Assembly: GCF_000374105.1 (NCBI RefSeq)
Contig: NZ_KB893650.1
Location: forward strand, 1,110,862 to 1,174,861
Direction: 5' to 3'
DNA from: Kangiella aquimarina DSM 16071
GTDB lineage: Bacteria; Pseudomonadota; Gammaproteobacteria; Enterobacterales; Kangiellaceae
DNA length: 64,000 nucleotides
Every line of letters starts with the position of its first letter. The stretch's first letter is position 1. Below are positions 62,373 to 64,000 of this stretch, piece after piece. The notes beneath the pieces were generated by a model, which did not search any database, had not been told where the DNA came from, and saw only the letters and a list, made by a program, of their open reading frames with translations. Both the position numbers and the translations under genes were made by a program.

Positions 62373-64000
62373 ATGCTGTTTTTCGAGAACATGGCGCTGC
62401 GCCGTGGCAAAAAAGTCTTATTTGAAGATGCCAGTTTCATCATTAATCCTCGCGACAAGGTGGGGGTGACGGGAGCTAACGGTACGGGAAAGTCGTCGCT
62501 GTTTGCTTTGATTCGTGGTGAGCTTGAGGAAGATGCCGGTAATTTCTCGATGGCGGGCGGGATTACGATTTCTAGTGTACGTCAGGAAACACCGTCCGTG
62601 GAAACGCCTGCACTGGAATATGTGTTGCAGGGTGATGAGGAGTTGTGTGCGGTTGAAGCGGAGCTGGCTCGTTTGGAAGAGAAAGCTGCGCAGGGTGATC
62701 ATAATGAAGCGGATGGCCAACGGGTGGCGAAGCTGCATCAAAAGCTGGATGAGATTGACGGTTATTCGGCAAGGGCTCGTGCAGGCTCTTTAATGCATGG
62801 TCTGGGTTTTAATGCTGAGCAGGAACAGTTACCAGTATCGAGCTTTTCCGGTGGCTGGCGGATGCGTCTTAATTTGGCACAGGCTTTGATGTGTCGCTCG
62901 AACTTGTTATTACTGGATGAGCCGACTAACCACCTGGATATGGAAGCGGTAATTTGGCTGGAAAACTGGCTCAAGGCTTATCAGGGAGCGGTGTTACTGA
63001 TTTCCCATGACCGTGACTTTCTTGACCGCACCGTCAACCGAATCGCTCACATTGAGCAGGGAAAAGTCACTCTATACAGCGGCAACTATTCTGACTTTGA
63101 AATTCAGCGCGCCGAGCAACTGGCACAGCAGCAGGCGCAATTTGAGCGCCAGCAGAAAGAAATTTCCCACATGCAGTCCTTCGTTGATCGCTTTAAGGCT
63201 AAGGCTTCAAAAGCCAAACAGGCACAAAGCCGACTCAAGGCTTTGGAGCGGATGGAGAAGATTGCACCGGCGCATGTGGACTCACCGTTTCACTTTGAGT
63301 TTCCCGAGCTGGGTCATTTGCCGAGTCCTTTACTGCAACTTAAATCCGCTGACGCAGGCTATCAGCTCGAAGAGGGCGTAAAGAAAGTACTGTCTGGCGT
63401 GGGTTTTTCGTTAATGCCAGGAGACCGTATTGGTCTGCTGGGTAAGAACGGAGCCGGTAAATCGACGCTAATTAAAGTGCTTGCAGGCGAGCTGGCGTTG
63501 CTGGCGGGTGAAAAGGTTTTAGCAAAGACGCTCAAAATTGGCTATTTTGCTCAGCATCAGTTGGAGCAGTTGCACCCACAAATGTCGCCGTTGCAGCATT
63601 TGCAGCGTGACTATCCTAAAGCAACCGAGCAAGAGCTGCGCAATTTCTTGGGTGGCTTTGACTTTAATGGTGATAAGGCATTAGAGCCAGTAGCACCATT
63701 TTCCGGTGGTGAGAAAGCGCGATTGGTATTGGCCATGCTGGTTTATTCAAAACCCAATCTGTTGCTATTGGATGAGCCGACCAACCACTTGGATCTTGAG
63801 ATGCGTCTTGCCATGACCATGGCGTTTCAGAGTTTTGAAGGCGCCATGGTGCTGGTCTCACATGATCGCCACATGCTCAGAACGGTATGTGATGATCTCT
63901 ATTTGGTGGCAGACGGCAAGGTCGAACCGTTTAAGGGTGATCTGGATGATTATGCGCGTTGGTCATTGGAAGATACGCTGCAGCAAAAGAAGGCCGGACA
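62373..64000 (+). CDS. yheS: ABC-F family ATPase YheS, 3'-truncated by the window end
   Basis: 542 full codons, frame still open at the window edge; complete family members are near 635 residues, so about 90 residues are missing. MLFFENMALRRGKKVLFEDA matches the YheS N-terminus. First ABC domain: Walker A GANGTGKSS, signature SFSGGWRMRLNLAQAL, Walker B LLLLDEPTNHLD. A linker with the MQSFVDRFKAKASKAKQAQSR helix follows. Second ABC domain: GLLGKNGAGKST, FSGGEKARLVLAML, LLLLDEPTNHLDLEMR. ABC-F proteins act on ribosomes stalled in the E site; no membrane domain. Confidence 0.95.
   Translation, partial: MLFFENMALRRGKKVLFEDASFIINPRDKVGVTGANGTGKSSLFALIRGELEEDAGNFSMAGGITISSVRQETPSVETPALEYVLQGDEELCAVEAELARLEEKAAQGDHNEADGQRVAKLHQKLDEIDGYSARARAGSLMHGLGFNAEQEQLPVSSFSGGWRMRLNLAQALMCRSNLLLLDEPTNHLDMEAVIWLENWLKAYQGAVLLISHDRDFLDRTVNRIAHIEQGKVTLYSGNYSDFEIQRAEQLAQQQAQFERQQKEISHMQSFVDRFKAKASKAKQAQSRLKALERMEKIAPAHVDSPFHFEFPELGHLPSPLLQLKSADAGYQLEEGVKKVLSGVGFSLMPGDRIGLLGKNGAGKSTLIKVLAGELALLAGEKVLAKTLKIGYFAQHQLEQLHPQMSPLQHLQRDYPKATEQELRNFLGGFDFNGDKALEPVAPFSGGEKARLVLAMLVYSKPNLLLLDEPTNHLDLEMRLAMTMAFQSFEGAMVLVSHDRHMLRTVCDDLYLVADGKVEPFKGDLDDYARWSLEDTLQQKKAG

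Noticed and set aside
62418-62974. Several minus-strand frames opposite yheS
   Set aside because: Antisense shadows of a strongly conserved ABC-F gene.
1-64000. tRNA, rRNA, CRISPR, prophage or insertion sequence
   Set aside because: No cloverleaf, spaced repeats, integrase, phage structural gene or transposase was seen in any gap.

Overview
The window is a stretch of a gammaproteobacterial chromosome. The core order rpsB-tsf-pyrH-frr-uppS-cdsA-dxr-rseP-bamA-skp-lpxD-fabZ-lpxA-lpxB-rnhB-dnaE, then accA-tilS, is the classic enteric/marine gammaproteobacterial arrangement. Moderately low GC, many small membrane and periplasmic proteins, and several secreted amidohydrolases suggest a marine, protein- or peptide-using genus such as Kangiella. 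That genus call is an inference from memory of gene order and protein style, not a database match. No tRNA, rRNA, CRISPR array, prophage or intact insertion sequence was seen.

Layout. 1-6253 (minus strand): glnD and map, then a five-gene group of small membrane/periplasmic proteins with a fatty-acid desaturase, placed between map and rpsB. 6474-24958 (plus strand): the translation / isoprenoid / phospholipid / outer-membrane assembly / lipid A / DNA polymerase III run, starting at a strong promoter with a GC-rich discriminator and an S2-type leader. 24959-34037: an accessory region holding membrane proteins, a membrane-tethered XRE regulator, a transglutaminase-like protein, a CurA-type reductase, a frameshifted MAPEG gene, a lipoprotein amidohydrolase, a DJ-1/PfpI protein, a DUF4242 protein, two MopE-like cysteine/aspartate-rich secreted proteins and palindromic repeats. 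34132-37689 (minus): a DNA-repair cluster of Ada/AraC/AlkA fusion, ogt, photolyase/cryptochrome and a 48-residue DUF2256 zinc-ribbon gene. 37943-40186: accA-tilS. 40191-44727 (minus): proS, lytic transglycosylase, patatin and an AHCY-like NAD protein, spaced 5-6 bases apart. 44882-50230: a small lipoprotein, a YtcJ-like amidohydrolase, dapE, and an OlsF-like two-domain acyltransferase. 50231-56237: aspS, yebC, a 550-base palindrome-rich gene-free stretch, ruvC-ruvA without ruvB, and a Sel1-repeat protein. 56248-64000: a GAF-GGDEF diguanylate cyclase, small membrane/secreted proteins, an RRM protein, a third amidohydrolase, and the start of a YheS-type ABC-F protein that runs off the window.

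How the genes fit together. The long plus-strand run supplies ribosome (S2, EF-Ts, RRF), undecaprenyl carrier (UppS, Dxr), phospholipid (CdsA), envelope stress and outer-membrane assembly (RseP, BamA, Skp) and lipid A (LpxD, FabZ, LpxA, LpxB), so envelope growth is tied to translation. Around it are scattered lipid-modifying genes (desaturase, OlsF-like, patatin). The most unusual items are: a membrane protein whose reading frame extends 55 codons upstream of any canonical start and has a Shine-Dalgarno placed for an ATC codon; a sharp drop in GC inside bamA; nested inverted repeats between yebC and ruvC; and the ruvCA pair with a Sel1 gene where ruvB is expected.
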